The notes: generated by a model not told the origin, from the letters alone. A DNA stretch of 64,000 bases from Inia geoffrensis (GCA_036417435.1 CM070909.1:4992597-5056596); one strand, 5' to 3'; positions 24,617 through 36,842 are shown, counted from the stretch's first letter. Program-made: numbers and translations.

Positions 24617-24732
24617 GGGAACTCCCTGGCGGTCCAGTGGTTAGGACTCTGAGCTTCCACTGCAGGGGGCCCGGGTTTGATCCCTGGTTGGGGAACTAAG
24701 ATCTCGCAAGCTGTGCAGTGTGGCCAAAAAAA
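24617..24732 (+). mobile_element. CHR-family SINE, short subtype
   Basis: Head 'gggaactccctggcggtccagtgg', tail 'gcagtgtggccaaaaaaa'. An 11-bp duplication TATCAAACTTA is at 24606-24616 and 24733-24743. It lies 60 bp from an opposite-strand SINE. Confidence 0.93.
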
Positions 24733-25059
24733 TATCAAACTTAAATACATGAGGTTGCAAATACAAACACTTCTTCTATAAGGGAAAAGAAAATCTTTTC
24801 AACTACAATACAGAAAACTGTAAGATTAAAAAAAATTCAAAAAAGTGCAAGTTCAGATTAATACGACAAATCTAAATTTGTGACTTAAGATGCTCTAAAC
24901 GTAACCAGAGCAAGGTAAAGAACAAGAGTGTTCCCTACTGGCCAGTCTTTGATTAGATTTCAAGAGCTCACTCTTAACTTGATTGATAAACTAGGTTTAA
25001 AGTGATTCAAGTCAGTATCTTGAAGAATGTTTTAAGCCCACGAATACAGTTCTTTGTTT

Positions 25060-25175
25060 TTCTTGTTCCTAATACCTATCTTGCAATGCTGCCATAAGGA
25101 TTAGAATAAATACATGTGAAGTCTCCAGCCTATAGTAAATACTCAATAAGTGACAGCTATAATCATCATCTTCGT
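25060..25175 (-). mobile_element. MIR SINE relic
   Basis: Reverse MIR text: 'taaggattagaataaatacatgtg' and 'agtaaatactcaataagtgacagct'. Confidence 0.65.
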
Positions 25176-25570
25176 AAGATGACGATGGCTGCTCATAAAC
25201 TTTAAAAAGTAATAATTTATTGAGATGAAATTCACATAACATAAAATTAACCTTTTTATTTATTTATTTACTTTTGGCTGCGTTGGGTCTCCGTTGTTGT
25301 GCGCAGGCTTTCTCTAGTTGTGGTGAGCGGGGGCTACTCTTCGTTGTGGTGCACAGGCTTCCCACTGCAGTGGCTTCTTTTGTTGTGGAGTACAGGCTCT
25401 AGGCACGTGGGCTTCAGTAGTTGTGACACGCGGGTTCAGTAGTTGTGGCTCACAGGCTCTAGAGCACAGGCTCAGTAGCTGTGGCGCACAGGCTTAGTTG
25501 CTCCATGGCATGTGGGATATTCCCAGACCAGGGCTCAAACCCGTGTCCCCTGCATTGGCAAGTAGATTCT

Positions 25571-27363
25571 TTTTATTTTTTTTTTTAAAACATCTTTATT
25601 GGGGTATAATTGCTTTACAATGGTGTGTTAGTTTCTACTTTATAACAAAGTGAATCAGTTATACATATACATATGTTCCCATATCTCTTCCCTCTTGCGT
25701 CTCCCTCCCTCCCACCCTCCCTATCCCACCCCTCCAGGCGGTCACAAAGCACCTAGCCAATATCCATGTGCCAAGCGGCCGCTTCCCACTAGCTATCTAC
25801 CTTACGTTTGTTAGTATATATATGTCCATGTCTCTCTCTCGGCCTATCACAGCTCACCCTTCCCCCTCCCCATATCCTCAAGTCCGTTCTCCAGTAGGTC
25901 TGTGTCTTTATTCCTGTCTTACCCCTAGGTTCTTCATAACATTTTTTTTTTCTTAAATTCCATATATATGTGTTAGCAAACGGTATTTGTCTTTCTCTTT
26001 CTGACTTACTTCACTCTGTATGACAGACTCGAGGTCTATCCACCTCATTACAGATAGCTCAATTTCGTTTCTTCTTATGGCTGAGTAATATTCCATTGTA
26101 TATATGTGCCACATCTTCTTTATCCATTCATCCGACGATGGGCACTTAGGTTGTTTCCATCTCCGGGCTATTGTAAATAGAGCTGCAGTGAACATTTTGG
26201 TACATGACTCTTTTTGAATTTTGGTTTTCTCAGGGTATATGCCCAGTAGTGGGATTGCTGGGTCATATGGTAGTTCTATTTGTAGTTTTTTAAGGAACCT
26301 CCATACTGTTCTCCATAGTGGCTGAACCAATTCACATACCCACCAGCAGTGCAAGAGGGTTCCCTTTTCTCCACACCCTCTCCAGTATTTATTGTTTCTA
26401 GATTTTTTGATGAGGCCATTCTGACTGGTGTGAGATGATATCTCATTGTAGTTTTGATTTGCATTTCTCTAACGATTAGTGATGTTGAGCATTCTTTCAT
26501 GTGTTTGTTGGCAGTCTGTATGTCTTCTTTGGAGAAATGTCTGTTTAGGTCTTCTGCCCATTTTTGGATTGGGTTGTTTGTTTTTTTGTTATTGAGCTGC
26601 ATGAGCTGCTTGTAAATTTTGCAGATTGATCCTTTGTCAGTTGATTCATTTGCAAATATTTTCTCCCATTCTGAGGGTTGTCTTTTGGTCTTGTTTATGG
26701 TTTCCTTTGCTGTGCAAAAGCTTTGAAGTTTCATTAGGTCCCATTTGTTTATTTTTGTTTTTATTTCCATTACTCTAGGAGGTGGGCCAAAAAGGATCTT
26801 GCTGTGATTTATGTCATAGAGTGTTCTGCCTATGTTTTCCTCTAAGAGTTTGATAGTTTCTGGCCTTACATTTAGGTCTTTAATCCATTTTGAGCTCATT
26901 TTTGTGTGCGGTGTTAGGGAGGGATCTAAGCTCATACTTTTACATGTAGCTGTCCAGTTTTCCCAGCACCACTTATTGAAGAGGCTGTCTTTTCTCCACT
27001 GTATATTCCTGCCACCTTTATCAAAGATAAGGCGTCCATATGTGCGTGGGTTTATCTCTGGGCTTTCTATCCTGTTCCATTGATCTATCTTTCTGTTTTT
27101 GTGCCAGTACCATACTGTCTTGATTACTGTAGTTTTGTAGTATAGTCTGAAGTCAGGGAGCCTGATTCCTCCAGCTCCGTTTTTCATTCTCAAGATTACT
27201 TTGGCTATTCGGGGTCTTTTGTGTTTCCATACAAATTGTGAAATTTTTTGTTCTAGTTCTGTGAAAAATGCCAGTGGTAGTTTGATAGGGATTGCATTGA
27301 ATCTATAGATTGCTTTGGGTAGTAGAGTCATTTTCACAATGTTGATTCTTCCAGTCCAAGAAC
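25571..27363 (-). mobile_element. 5'-truncated young L1 (copy B)
   Basis: Antisense L1 3' part: T-rich start, 3'UTR ('cacaaagcacctagc'), then ORF2 C-terminal half. Target duplication GGCAAGTAGATTCT (25557-25570) against GGCAAGTGGATTCT (27364-27377), one mismatch, lies inside the SINE. In ERC1-sense orientation. Confidence 0.95.
25974..27340 (-). pseudogene. L1 copy B ORF2 C-terminal fragment
   Basis: An uninterrupted frame from 27337 to about 26350 covers the thumb/connection part ([43 protein letters not shown]). A single frameshift near 26280-26350 moves it into the frame ending with [14 protein letters not shown] through YGI. The 5' half (endonuclease and RT core) is absent by truncation. 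Not functional. Confidence 0.9.
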
Positions 27364-28003
27364 GGCAAGTGGATTCTTAACCACTGCACCACCAGGGAAG
27401 TCCCCAAATTAACCATTTTAAAGAGAACAGTTTAGTGGCATTTAGTACATCTGCAATGTTGTGCAACCACCACCGTCATCTAGTTCCAAAATATTTCCAT
27501 CACTCCAAAGTAAAACTCCTTCCTTACCCATTAAGTAGTTTCTCCCCACTTCACCCTGCTCTCACCCACTGGTGACCACTAACTGGTGTTCTATCTCTCT
27601 AGATAAATCTATTGTAAATATTTCATATAAATGGAATCATACAATATATGACCTTCTGTATCTGGTTTCTTTCACTTAATATAATATTTTGGAGTTATAC
27701 CCACATCACAGTGTGTATCAGAAATGAATCCCTTTTTATGCCTGAATAACATTGTTTATGCATATACCCATTTTATTTATCCACTCATCCACGATGAATA
27801 TGCGAACTACTTCCAACTTTTGGTTATTGTGAATTTTTTCTATAAACATGCATATACATGTACTTGTTTTGAGTGTCGGTTCTCAGTTCTTTTGAGTATA
27901 CACTTAGGAGTGAAACTGCAAAGTTATATGGTAATTTTATATTTAGCTTTTCTGAGGAACTGCCAAACTGTTTTCCACAGTGCCTGAACCACAGTGCCCT
28001 GAA

Positions 28004-28310
28004 CCAATGCAGGGGACGTGGGTTCGATCCCTGGTCTAGGAAGATCCCACATGCCACGGGGCAACTAAGCCCGTGTGCCACAACTACTGAGACTGTTCTC
28101 TAGAGCTCGTGGGCCACAACTACTGAAGCTCATGTGCCTAGAGCCCGTGCTCTGCAACAGGAGAAGCCACAGCAATGAGAAGCCAGCACGCCACAACGAA
28201 GAGTAGCCCCTGCTCACTGCAACTAGAGAAAGCCCGTGCGCAGCAATGAAGGCCCAAGGCGGTCAAATGAATGAGTTAAATTTAAAAATAAATAAATACA
28301 ATTATTTTTT
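28004..28310 (+). mobile_element. CHR-family SINE, long subtype, 5'-truncated
   Basis: Begins inside the head at 'caatgcaggggacgtgggttcg' and runs through 'actagagaaagcccgtgcgcagcaa' to 'aaataaataaata'. It abuts the end of old L1, where 'agtgcctgaacca' is partly duplicated (27980-28004). Confidence 0.9.
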
Positions 28311-28439
28311 TTTTAAAAAAACAGTAAGAAAAAAATCCATTATACTCCAACTGCGGAAAACCACTGAAAATGTTTTGGTGGGTATCCTTGAAAACATTTT
28401 TTCCTATGCTGAAATTCACCTTTAAAGAAAAAAAAAAAA

Positions 28440-29040
28440 AGGTCATAATGCTTACCACATACCAGTCCCTATTCTAAATGCACTATGTATTTTAACTAAT
28501 ATAACCCTCACATCTCCCCCATGATGCACTATTATTATTTTCATTTTACAAGTAAGGAAACCAAGACACACAGAAGAAAATTAACCTGCCCTAGGTCACT
28601 TGGATCATAAGTGGCAGAACCACCCAGCAGTCTGACCCCATAGTTTTGTGGGGTTTTTTTGGAGGGGTTTTGCGGGGGGGTTATTTTTGGCTGCGTTGGG
28701 TCTTCGTTGCTGTGCGCGGGCTTTCTCTAGTTGCAGCGAGCGGGAGCTACTCTTCATTGTGGTCTCAGCCTTCTCATGGCGGTGGCTTCTCTTGTTGCAG
28801 AGCACAGGCTCTAGGCACGCGGGCCCAGTAGTTGTGGCTCGTGGGCTCAGTAGTTGTGGCTCGCGGGCCCTAGAGTGCAGGCTCAGTAGTTGTGGCGCAT
28901 GGGCTTAGCTGCTCCGCAGCATGTGGGATCTTCCTGGACCAGGGCTCAAGCCCATGTCCCCTGCATTGGCAGGCGGATTCCTAACCACTTGCCGCCAGGG
29001 AAGTCCCGTGCTTTTCATACTATATTATAATGACTCTATA
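28440..29040 (+). mobile_element. MIR SINE relic split by a SINE
   Basis: MIR text 28455-28640 ('accagtccctattctaaatgcac', 'attttacaagtaaggaaacc', 'ggcagaaccacccagcagtctgacccc') resumes after the SINE at 29008 ('gtgcttttcatactatattat'), the usual MIR 3' end. Confidence 0.85.
28645..29007 (-). mobile_element. CHR-family SINE, long subtype
   Basis: Reverse-complement copy: G/T-rich start, 'ggctgcgttgggtcttcg', three 'agtagttgtgg' blocks, ending 'cgccagggaagtccc'. Inserted in MIR. Confidence 0.92.
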
Positions 29041-29415
29041 CCGCCTCCAAAAAAAATTGACCGTTGTATACCTATGTACCATTTGTAACCCCCTAGTATA
29101 TTATGAATACCTTTCCATTCCAATGACTTTCTTAAAATCCTGAAATTGTGGGACATATACTACAAATTTGATATACTGATTTTTAAAGCTATATATAAAA
29201 TATCAAATTTGAAGAAATCCTTAACATTAATATTCTGTTCTTATGAATAATCCAATTCTTGAAGCTAGTCTAGGCCAAAATACTCTAGAATTCCACCCCT
29301 ACAAAAATTCATCTTTAAGAAACTCCAGAGCGTATCTATTTCATGATAACACGCTTTTAAACTCCTCAAATACCTGTCACCGTTTCTTTCTCTTTCTCCT
29401 CGCTCCCCTTTCTTA
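29041..29415. other. unrecognised intron sequence
   Basis: No repeat or exon recognised. Confidence 0.45.
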
Positions 29416-29505
29416 AAAAAAATCCCTCAAAGCACCCAGCATACTACTGGGCATTCACAGTAGACACTCAATAAATATTTATTGATAGACTGGCTAGACA
29501 ATGCT
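29416..29505. repeat. L2/MIR-like 3' relic
   Basis: 'agcacccagcatactactgggca...agtagacactcaataaatatttattga' carries the ancient L2/MIR 3' signature. Confidence 0.5.
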
Positions 29506-31700
29506 ATGTTGGATAGAGATCATGCAGAAACAATGGTCATCTTGTGAGAGTGAATGCAGTTGGACCTCCTTTCTCTCATCAGGAAACCACATGGATGCCC
29601 ACAAAGCAGTCCACCCAGATAATGCGCAGTGACACACCACTAGAAAAACAGCTAACGCTGCCACTCACTTTGCGTAAATGCTGACCTTTGACTGCACTGA
29701 GGTCAATAAATACACCAACGGGCAAGGTACAAGCCAAGAGAATTTTTTTTTAAGTGGGGTGAGGTGAGAATCCTAGTAACAAACAAATGACAGGCAAAAA
29801 CAAAAATCCTAAAGGGCTTGCTACACGCAGTCCTAGCCAATTCCAAGTGCTCTGTGATGTGTGTCACACCACAGGGCGTGCCCAGGTCCTGGGCATTTGG
29901 CCTTAGAGCAGCCCCCTGCAAAGAGGGAAGGCAGTTCCCCATGAGCCTCAGATTTCAAAGTCTGGCTAATCCTCGTGGATTGAGAATCATGATGGTTCAA
30001 ACTTTGAATACAGAATTTTTATAGCATATAATATTTAAATAATATTCTTTGTGAATTTTCAGATCCTTATCCATGAATAAAGGGAATTCAGTTTAAAAAA
30101 TAATAGCCTATATATTTTTTCTGAATCTAGAAGGCCAGGGCACTAGAGATAACATAGGTACTACACTTTGACATGCAAATTACTGGAAACACTTGAAACA
30201 TGAGCAGATACTGCCTAGAAAGGCAGGGGAGCTTGAAGACCACACTCCCATTTGTAAGGGAAATGAAGGTGGTTTCCAAGAAAAGAGGCCAAATTCCCAG
30301 GCTGTATGATAACTGAAGCAGACACCTCAGTAATGTGCAAAGTCTCTCCTTTTGTCTTCTACATATGCTTAGTATGAGGGCTGCAGATATGAGCTTCCCT
30401 GCTTGTTAAAACAAAAACAGAGAGGATTATTTTCCTAAGGTCTACTTTATGAGTGAAGATAAAGACTTCTAACAAGAGGGAACAAATAATCCAAGAAGGA
30501 AAACAAACACAAAGAGTCTGGAAGAAAGTAGAAAGAAACAGGTGTGTGAAGAGGATAATTTACAGGAAATACGTGATATTTAGAACAAATGAATAGATAG
30601 GTGGGTGGATGGGAAGGAGGAAGACGAATTGAAGCTATACAAAGCTTTTCATCAAACAGTCCATACTTTCCAAAGCCACATACAAATCCTCACTTCAAGG
30701 AATGGTGAGGAAAACTCACAGAATCTAGCAAGTTCAGGGAATCCTGTTATTAGCTTCAAGATGAAAAAAAATATAGAAGTGATTAATAATGCCCTTCAGA
30801 AGAATATAAAAACAGCATAATTTCAATCTCACGAAACTAACTTGGCTGGGGGCGGGGGGGGGTCTCTACCAAAATGAGCCATCTATCTAAAGCAGGAGAA
30901 AAAGTTAGGCTAGACTAATCAAAACCACTTTCACTGTTCCAGAATCAAGTTGACAGCACTAATTATGAACTCAGTGTTTTTTCCTCATTTTGTACAGAAT
31001 GTCAGTTACATTTAAGGAAAAACAAATTGTTTTAGAACTGAACAAATACAGTTATCCCTTCAGATTCTAGGTTCCTATATTTTCACAGCTGTCACATTTT
31101 TACACCACTGTACAGAGCAGCTTACCCTTTCTCCTCCCAGATGTCGACATACAAATGAACTCCGCTTATTAATTCTGTCAAATATTCAAATAAACAAATT
31201 ACTTAAACATAAAACAGGGTACCGTGATTGCATCTGACAATCTCATTTTTAAATATATAATACTTTTTGATGTTTTTCTCAGATTGAGCATATAATCAGG
31301 ATTGTACTTTTTCTTCTGTCCTTATTTCACTTTGTTGCCTAAAAGACTGATCAAACAAGTTAACAGAACACAGTTACCTCTTCAAGATTATGGTAGTTCA
31401 CCCCAAAGAGCACTGATCTCAAGCCCCGAGAAGTTGCCATACTTCACGCCTTGTAAAACTGTGAAATAAGTTGAAATTGTGAAATACATTGGAAAAGTGT
31501 GAAATAAGATAGAGCAGCCTATTAAGACCAAAAAGGGAATACTAATTCATAAGGAATATATCTCTCCACACCGCTAACATGTGCTAATTCTAGGTAATGT
31601 ATACGTGGGTTTGTGCTTGTTTTATTATTTTTAAACTTTTCTGGATATACATAGAGAAAATAAATCTAAGTCTAATGTTCGAGGTTTCTAGCTGGGTTGT
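29506..31700. other. unrecognised intron sequence
   Basis: About 2.2 kb without a recognised repeat or exon. A G-rich run (five G, one C, nine G) lies at 30848-30862. Open frames up to 79 aa look like chance. Confidence 0.45.
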
Positions 31701-31706
31701 CTAGAT

Positions 31707-31900
31707 TAGTGTTTCTTCAAGTGTGATGCTGGAGCAGCAGCAAAGCATCACCTGGGAAACTGTTAAAAGCGTAAATTCTTGGGCCCCGCCCCAGGCCCAC
31801 TCAATCAGAAATCTCAGGGTGAGGCCCGGCAATTTGTGTTTCAACAAACCCTCTAGGTAATTCTGATGCACACGTAAGTCTGAGCACCATCTGACGAGGT
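31707..31900 (+). mobile_element. MER5-like hAT-Charlie DNA transposon relic
   Basis: 'tagtgtttcttcaagtgtgatgc...catcacctgggaaactgttaaaa...cttgggccccgccccaggcc' and 'tctagg taattctgatgcac' follow the MER5A layout. Non-autonomous and inactive. Confidence 0.75.
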
Positions 31901-32134
31901 AGAAGATCTTACCATTCACCCTGAGCAGAAAACAAGAGAAGCAGGCTGGGGCAGAGGAGACGATGTGGATAAAGAAAGAACCTTCGCGCTTTACCAACTT
32001 ACATTCTTTTCCCTCCTTCCTGCCACACCCCTAGGTGGTCACTGTCTGCCTTTTAACTCTCCCAGATAAATTTATTTAGCACTCATGAATTTATGCTTCT
32101 TAGTCTGTTTACATTGTACTTTTTTTTTTTAAAT

Positions 32135-32490
32135 CTCTAAATTCTCAGCTCAAAATATACATTACAATTACCTGGGAGAATGTTTTAAAAATACTGATGC
32201 CCACTGCTTCCACCATATGAGGACAAGCGAAGAGAAGGCAGCAGCCCGGAAGGGGGTCCTCGCCAGAACCAACCCTGCCGTGCGACACCCTGATCTACAG
32301 CCTCCAACCTCCAGAACTGGGAGAAGTAAATGTCTGTTGTTTATTTAAAAAAACAAACAAAACTGATACCCAGGTCCTATCCCATACCAATTAAATCAGA
32401 TTTTCTGGGGCTGGGGACTGGCCAAAAGTATTTAAAAGCTCCCCGGCAATTCTAGTGTGCAATCAACAGAAAACCACTCAGTCTAAATGA
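32135..32490 (+). mobile_element. hAT-Charlie relic interrupted by an LTR fragment
   Basis: Left part 32135-32205 ('attacctgggagaatgttttaaaaatactgatgccc') and right part 32350-32490 ('actgatacccaggtcctatccc', 'ccaattaaatcagattttctgggg', 'aagctccccggcaattctag') belong to one MER5/MER58-like element. Confidence 0.7.
32206..32345 (+). mobile_element. MaLR-type LTR fragment (MST/MLT1-like)
   Basis: 'ttccaccatatgaggacaagcg', 'aagggggtcctcgccagaacc' and 'cctccagaactgggagaagtaaatgtctgttgttta' match the 3' part of mammalian ERVL-MaLR LTRs. It is a solitary partial LTR with no coding region. Confidence 0.7.
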
Positions 32491-32771
32491 AAGTTTTTGT
32501 CTCTATTTAATATATTTCCAAGTATGATGAGGAAAGTACTTGTATCAGAATCACCAGGGGCACATTTCTCAAAATGATAGTTAAGATAATCTTCAATGAT
32601 ACATACATATGACCTTTTTAAAAAATAGCTATGCATTTACTTTTACAGGTTTGTTTTTTTTTTTTTTTTTGGCAAGTGATATGATTTCCACATATGGCAG
32701 TGAGAATTTCATTTTAAAATGCTTCCATTTTTTTTTAAGTGTGCCAACTTTTAAAAAAAAACTAAATAAGA

Positions 32772-32990
32772 GGGCTTCCCTGGCGGCGCGGTGGTTGAGG
32801 GTCCGCCTGCCGATGCAGGGGACACAGGTTCGTGCCCCGGTCCGGGAGGATCCCACGTGCCACGGAGCGGCTGGGCCCGTGAGCCATGGCCGCTGAGCCT
32901 GCGCGTCCGGAGCCTGTGCTCCGCAACGGGAGAGGCCACAACAGTGAGAGGCCCGCGTACCGCAAAAAAAAAAAAAAAAAAAAAAAAAAA
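32772..32990 (+). mobile_element. CHR-family SINE (young subtype)
   Basis: Nearly intact, CpG-rich copy with a 27-base A tail. Target duplication 'actaaataagag' against 'actaagtaagag'. Confidence 0.95.
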
Positions 32991-33049
32991 ACTAAGTAAG
33001 AGAATAGCACCAGGGATGGGGCAAACATTGCAAAGATGCTAAGGGAACA

Positions 33050-33215
33050 AAAAAGTTTGGTTAACCTTGACCAAAGTGCTTGTTAAAGATACAGATTCCT
33101 GAGGCTTACCCCGCAGTCCTAAAGCAGAAACCTGGGAGTGGCGTCCAGAAGGTTACATTTTTATCAAGTGCTCCCAGGTGATTCTTATTCACTAAAGCTT
33201 AGAAGTGCTCTAGTA
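33050..33215 (+). mobile_element. MER5-like hAT relic
   Basis: 'gtgcttgttaaagatacagattcctgaggcttaccccgc' and 'gtgctcccaggtgattctt' follow the MER5A pattern. Confidence 0.65.
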
Positions 33216-33770
33216 AGAGGTATTTGAGCCTTCTGCCACTAGGCAGAGAACAAGTTTGGATGTCAAAGGGAACACTCTCATTCCATTCATTTCACTACCA
33301 CCACTTCCTGGTCTCACAGGATGAGCCCAGCTACACCTGCCGGGTGAGGACGGAGCAGTCCCCAGGTGAAGAGCCATCCTGACGTCCCATTCCGTCCCTT
33401 TACTGCAAGTCTCCCGGAAGCCAGAGCTCATTCTAATTTTGCTCTTCTTCTCACCTGTACATCCTCCTCAGCAACAGCCCTATGCCTTGAGCATTGCCAC
33501 TCCAACAGACTACCTCTCGTCCCGCACTCATTCACCTCTCCAGCTACGCTGTGAAGCTAACGCTTTTGAAATGTCACAAAATATTGACATAATCTAATCG
33601 CCCCAGATTATATTTGTGCTCTCAGTTTCCAATGATAAGCATTCTCTATCCATTCAAATCGAAGTTGTTTTTAACTACTTTATTGTAGCTTGGAAACAAG
33701 TCACCCCACTAGACAGAGGACTGAGAACAGGTTTCAGTTCACCTAGCAACTCTTATCCATTAGTAGTAGC
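33216..33770. other. unrecognised intron sequence
   Basis: No recognised repeat or exon; moderately GC-rich at 33290-33550. Confidence 0.45.
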
Positions 33771-33960
33771 CAGTGGTTCTCGACCTTGACAGCACATTAG
33801 CATTACCTGGGGAGCTTTTAAAACTCCCCACATGGAGGCCGCATCCCAGCCCCAATTAAATCAGAACCTCCGGGGGCGAAGGTGAGACCAGGCATCTCTG
33901 CCCCCACCCGCTTAGGCTTCTCAGGTGATGCCAACATGCAGCCAACGTTGAGAACCACGG
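33771..33960 (+). mobile_element. complete hAT-Charlie non-autonomous element
   Basis: Both terminal inverted repeats are visible: 'cagtggttctcgaccttg' at the start and 'caacgttgagaaccacgg' at the end. The interior has 'attacctggggagcttttaaaa' and 'ccaattaaatcagaacctccggg'. About 190 bp, the MER5/MER58 size class. Confidence 0.85.
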
Positions 33961-36200
33961 AGCTGGGTTCAGCTAGCAAGATTACCAGGACAGACTTAGA
34001 AGCAGTCTGCCATGGGTGGGCAACGCTCTTGCCATTACTGCGTGAGATTCACTTAGCCAGATACAGGAGACTGACACGACAGAGACTTCTGAGGACAAAA
34101 ATTCCAAGTCCCAACACTAATATTTAAATATAAGTTCAAAGCATATTTAAATACAAGTTCAAAGTTCAATACCATACAGCACAAACAATTTCAATTGTTT
34201 TTGGAGTATCTGTGATACAAATCCCTTCCATCTTCAGTATTATACTCAGTAAAATTATACTCAGTAAAATTAGATCTATTAATTCAACATCCTGGACAGG
34301 CTGCAGTCTAATATGCTGTAAATCTTTTGAGTATGCGGAGCTCAGATTTTAAAACCTATTTTGTAATAAATATGCCACAAAAAAATTTACTATACAACAT
34401 CAAGTGAAAAGTATACTCTTAAAAAAAGTAATAACATTCATTTTACTCTTGGTGTGACAAAGAAATGATGTTTAATTTTAGGAAGCTACAATTCTTCTAA
34501 TAAATGAAAACCTGGTAAAGAGAGTCACAGTTGTATCCACTTCCTGCCGTAAATGCCAACAGCAAGTACATCCAATTTCAAGTTCCCCTGAAGCCAGTGA
34601 GTGGGCAGAAAATAAATCATAGCCAAAATGGGAAACACATGGCATTCATTCTTTGAAAAAAAGTCAGCAGTGGATTACAACCAGGAGGGGAAGCCATCTG
34701 TCACAAGAGAAGGAGGTGGCAGTAGCTATCAAGGACTAAAACATGCCACCTCAACCGGGGCAGGGTCAAGTCTTAGATTTTAATTCCAGCTAACTCTTGT
34801 AATAAGCAACAGTTTTCAAAATTATTAGTGTCAAATTATGGATGGAATGGGTAAGAAGAAGAAAAATCTACCAACACAGTTCAATTCTACCAACACTGTA
34901 ACTCTTGCCTTGCTATGAGGAAGAGCAACAACATAGTAGATGGAAATTACACACACGTAAAAATCAGAACAAGTCAACACCTGGACAAATTCAATTTCCT
35001 CTAGTATAAAAAGGACTGGCAGTTTTATCTGCGTTGCATTTCTAGCCTATAAACACTGGCTCAAAATGAAAAAGGAGAGCAATTTTCCGAACAGGAGAGT
35101 AAAAGTGAACCCAAGTCAAAAATCACCTTTGCCACTGCCCCACCCTTCACCTAGCCCTCCAGCCACCCTAGCCACGCCCAAGCCCTGCAGAACACTGGAG
35201 CTCCTGCTTTGGGCTCCACCTTTAAAAAGGTAAACTCTTTGGGCAACTTCAAAGATTCGAAAAAATAACCTTACTGAGGTGTCAGGCCTATCTTCTCTAC
35301 GGTCCTAAACCCACTAAAATTGGTTTCAGACACAGTAGGCTTCTAGGCTTCAAAGGATCCCAACAGTGAGTATCAGTTACCATCGTTTTTAAATCTCAAA
35401 ATATAGGTGATGTTTAATTCAGATAAAGTGTAGCCACTAGACCTCTATTTACTGAAAGCTGCATTTTATACTGTCGTCAGAATGTATAAAAGCTGTTTCT
35501 GAATACGATACAATATTTGTGAAATTATAACTGGTCACACTAAGTCCAGTTTAGTCCCTCACTTTCTAACATTCCTTCCCTCATTCTAGTGGTTTTTGAA
35601 ACCTCACTTCCTCCCCTCAGAGCCTTCTTCCCTAAAAGGAAGACAGTGATTTCCTCTAGAATAGATTCATCTAAATATCCAACTACTGGTGATTCAATTT
35701 TTTTGGCATACAAAGCCATATTTATTCTTTTCTTTAAAACACCATTACATTTTCTAATTAAAACTCATCTGTTTGCGTCAACAAAAGTTTAATTTTTAAT
35801 ATAATCGACTTGGGAGGTACACCTTCTGCTCCTTAAGAACAAAATAATAAATGTTTATGATGATGGCGAAGAACACAGTTACTCTCTACCAAGGTAATAG
35901 TTATTATTCTAATTATACCAAAAATTAGACAATATGGTCCAGAAATGACCTTCACTATCTCAAAAGTTCAATAAGGAGAACGTCAATAAGTAGATCATCT
36001 CAATCAACAAACCTCTGGGAAAAATCTACGGAGTCCAACGAACAAAAAAGTTCAGGAATCATGAAGCAGTCAATGTTGATTTCTTCATTCTACTCCTCAA
36101 TAACATTTTGAGCAACTATAGCATAAGGCTACTTCCCTCTTTTCCTGAAATAATTAACGTAAATGTGAAGAATGCACTTAGTGTCCTGAAGTGTCCTATT
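33961..36200. other. mostly unrecognised intron sequence
   Basis: Short local duplications occur at 34118-34163 ('atatttaaata(t/c)aagttcaaag', twice) and 34238-34271 ('attatactcagtaaa', twice). A diverged L2-like pyrimidine-rich patch may lie at 35540-35640. Otherwise nothing recognised. Confidence 0.45.
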
Positions 36201-36219
36201 TGTTTCTTCTTCCTGACCA

Positions 36220-36490
36220 TCTAGTACAGCAGGAAGGAGCACAAACGTGGAGCTCAATTTCTGGGCTTGAATCCTGCCTCTGCCACTTAACTGCTCTGTG
36301 ACCTCGGGCAAGTTACGTATTCTCTCTAAGCCTCTGTTTCCATATCAGTAAAATAAAAATAACAGCACCTACCTCCATAAGATCGTTATGATTAATAATA
36401 TAGGCAGAGCACACAAAATGGGGCCTGCTTCTTAGCAAACACTATACAAGCTATTACTACTTTGAGTAGTAGTAGCCGTTAGTTATCACT
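36220..36490 (-). mobile_element. MIR SINE relic
   Basis: Well-preserved reverse MIR: 'gggcttgaatcctgcctctgccacttaactgctctgtgacctcgggcaagttac', 'cctctgtttccatatcagtaaaat', 'gcacctacctccataagatcg'. Confidence 0.9.
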
Positions 36491-36507
36491 ACTTATTCTG
36501 TTATCTA

Positions 36508-36842
36508 AACCAGGTGTCAGCAAACTTTCTCTGTAAAGGGCCAGGTTAAATATTTCAGGTTTAAAGGACCATATGGACTCTGTCACAAATACTTAACTAT
36601 ACTGTTACAGTGGGAAAGCAGACATAGACAATACACAAATAAATAAGCATGCCTACGTTCCAATCAAACTTTATGTATGGACGCTGAAGTTTGGATTTCA
36701 TATAATTTTCACATTCACAAAAACTACTCTTCTTTTCATTTTTTTTCAATCATTTAAAAATGTAAAAACCATTCTTAGCTTGCAGGGGATGTATGAATCC
36801 TCTGGACATGATTTGGCCCACAGACTGTAACATAAAACCCCT
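36508..36842 (+). mobile_element. MER3-like hAT-Charlie DNA transposon relic
   Basis: Begins 'ccaggtgtcagcaaactttctctgtaaagggcc', continues 'ggaccatatggactctgtcacaa', 'ccaatcaaactttatgtatgg', 'gatttggcccacagac', and ends 'aaaacccctg'. Terminal CAGG...CCCTG ends fit the family. Name is from memory. Confidence 0.85.

Larger units (their letters stand above)
25253..27405 (-). mobile_element. CHR-family SINE, long subtype, split by a young L1
   Basis: SINE parts lie at 25253-25570 ('tggctgcgttgggtctccg' through 'ccctgcattggcaag') and 27378-27405 ('aaccactgcaccaccagggaagtcccc'). Flanking 'aaaattaacc' (25243-25252) and 'caaattaacc' (27405-27414) are its target duplication in old L1. Confidence 0.92.
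25195..28003 (-). mobile_element. old L1 (L1M-type) 3' region, outermost layer of a nest
   Basis: Left part 25195-25252 ('aataatttattgagatgaaattcacataac') and right part 27406-28003 ('tttagtacatctgcaatgttgtgcaaccaccac', 'ggaatcatacaatatatgacc', 'aaactgttttccacagtgcc') are one antisense L1 3' end. It is split by the SINE/L1 nest between them. Confidence 0.85.

Noticed and set aside
24002..24652. 216-aa plus-strand open frame
   Set aside because: Runs through the end of a hAT relic and an antisense SINE; no protein family is recognisable.
32864..32965. CpG-dense pocket as promoter or CpG island
   Set aside because: The CpGs are those of a young SINE body; the same density recurs at each SINE and vanishes outside.
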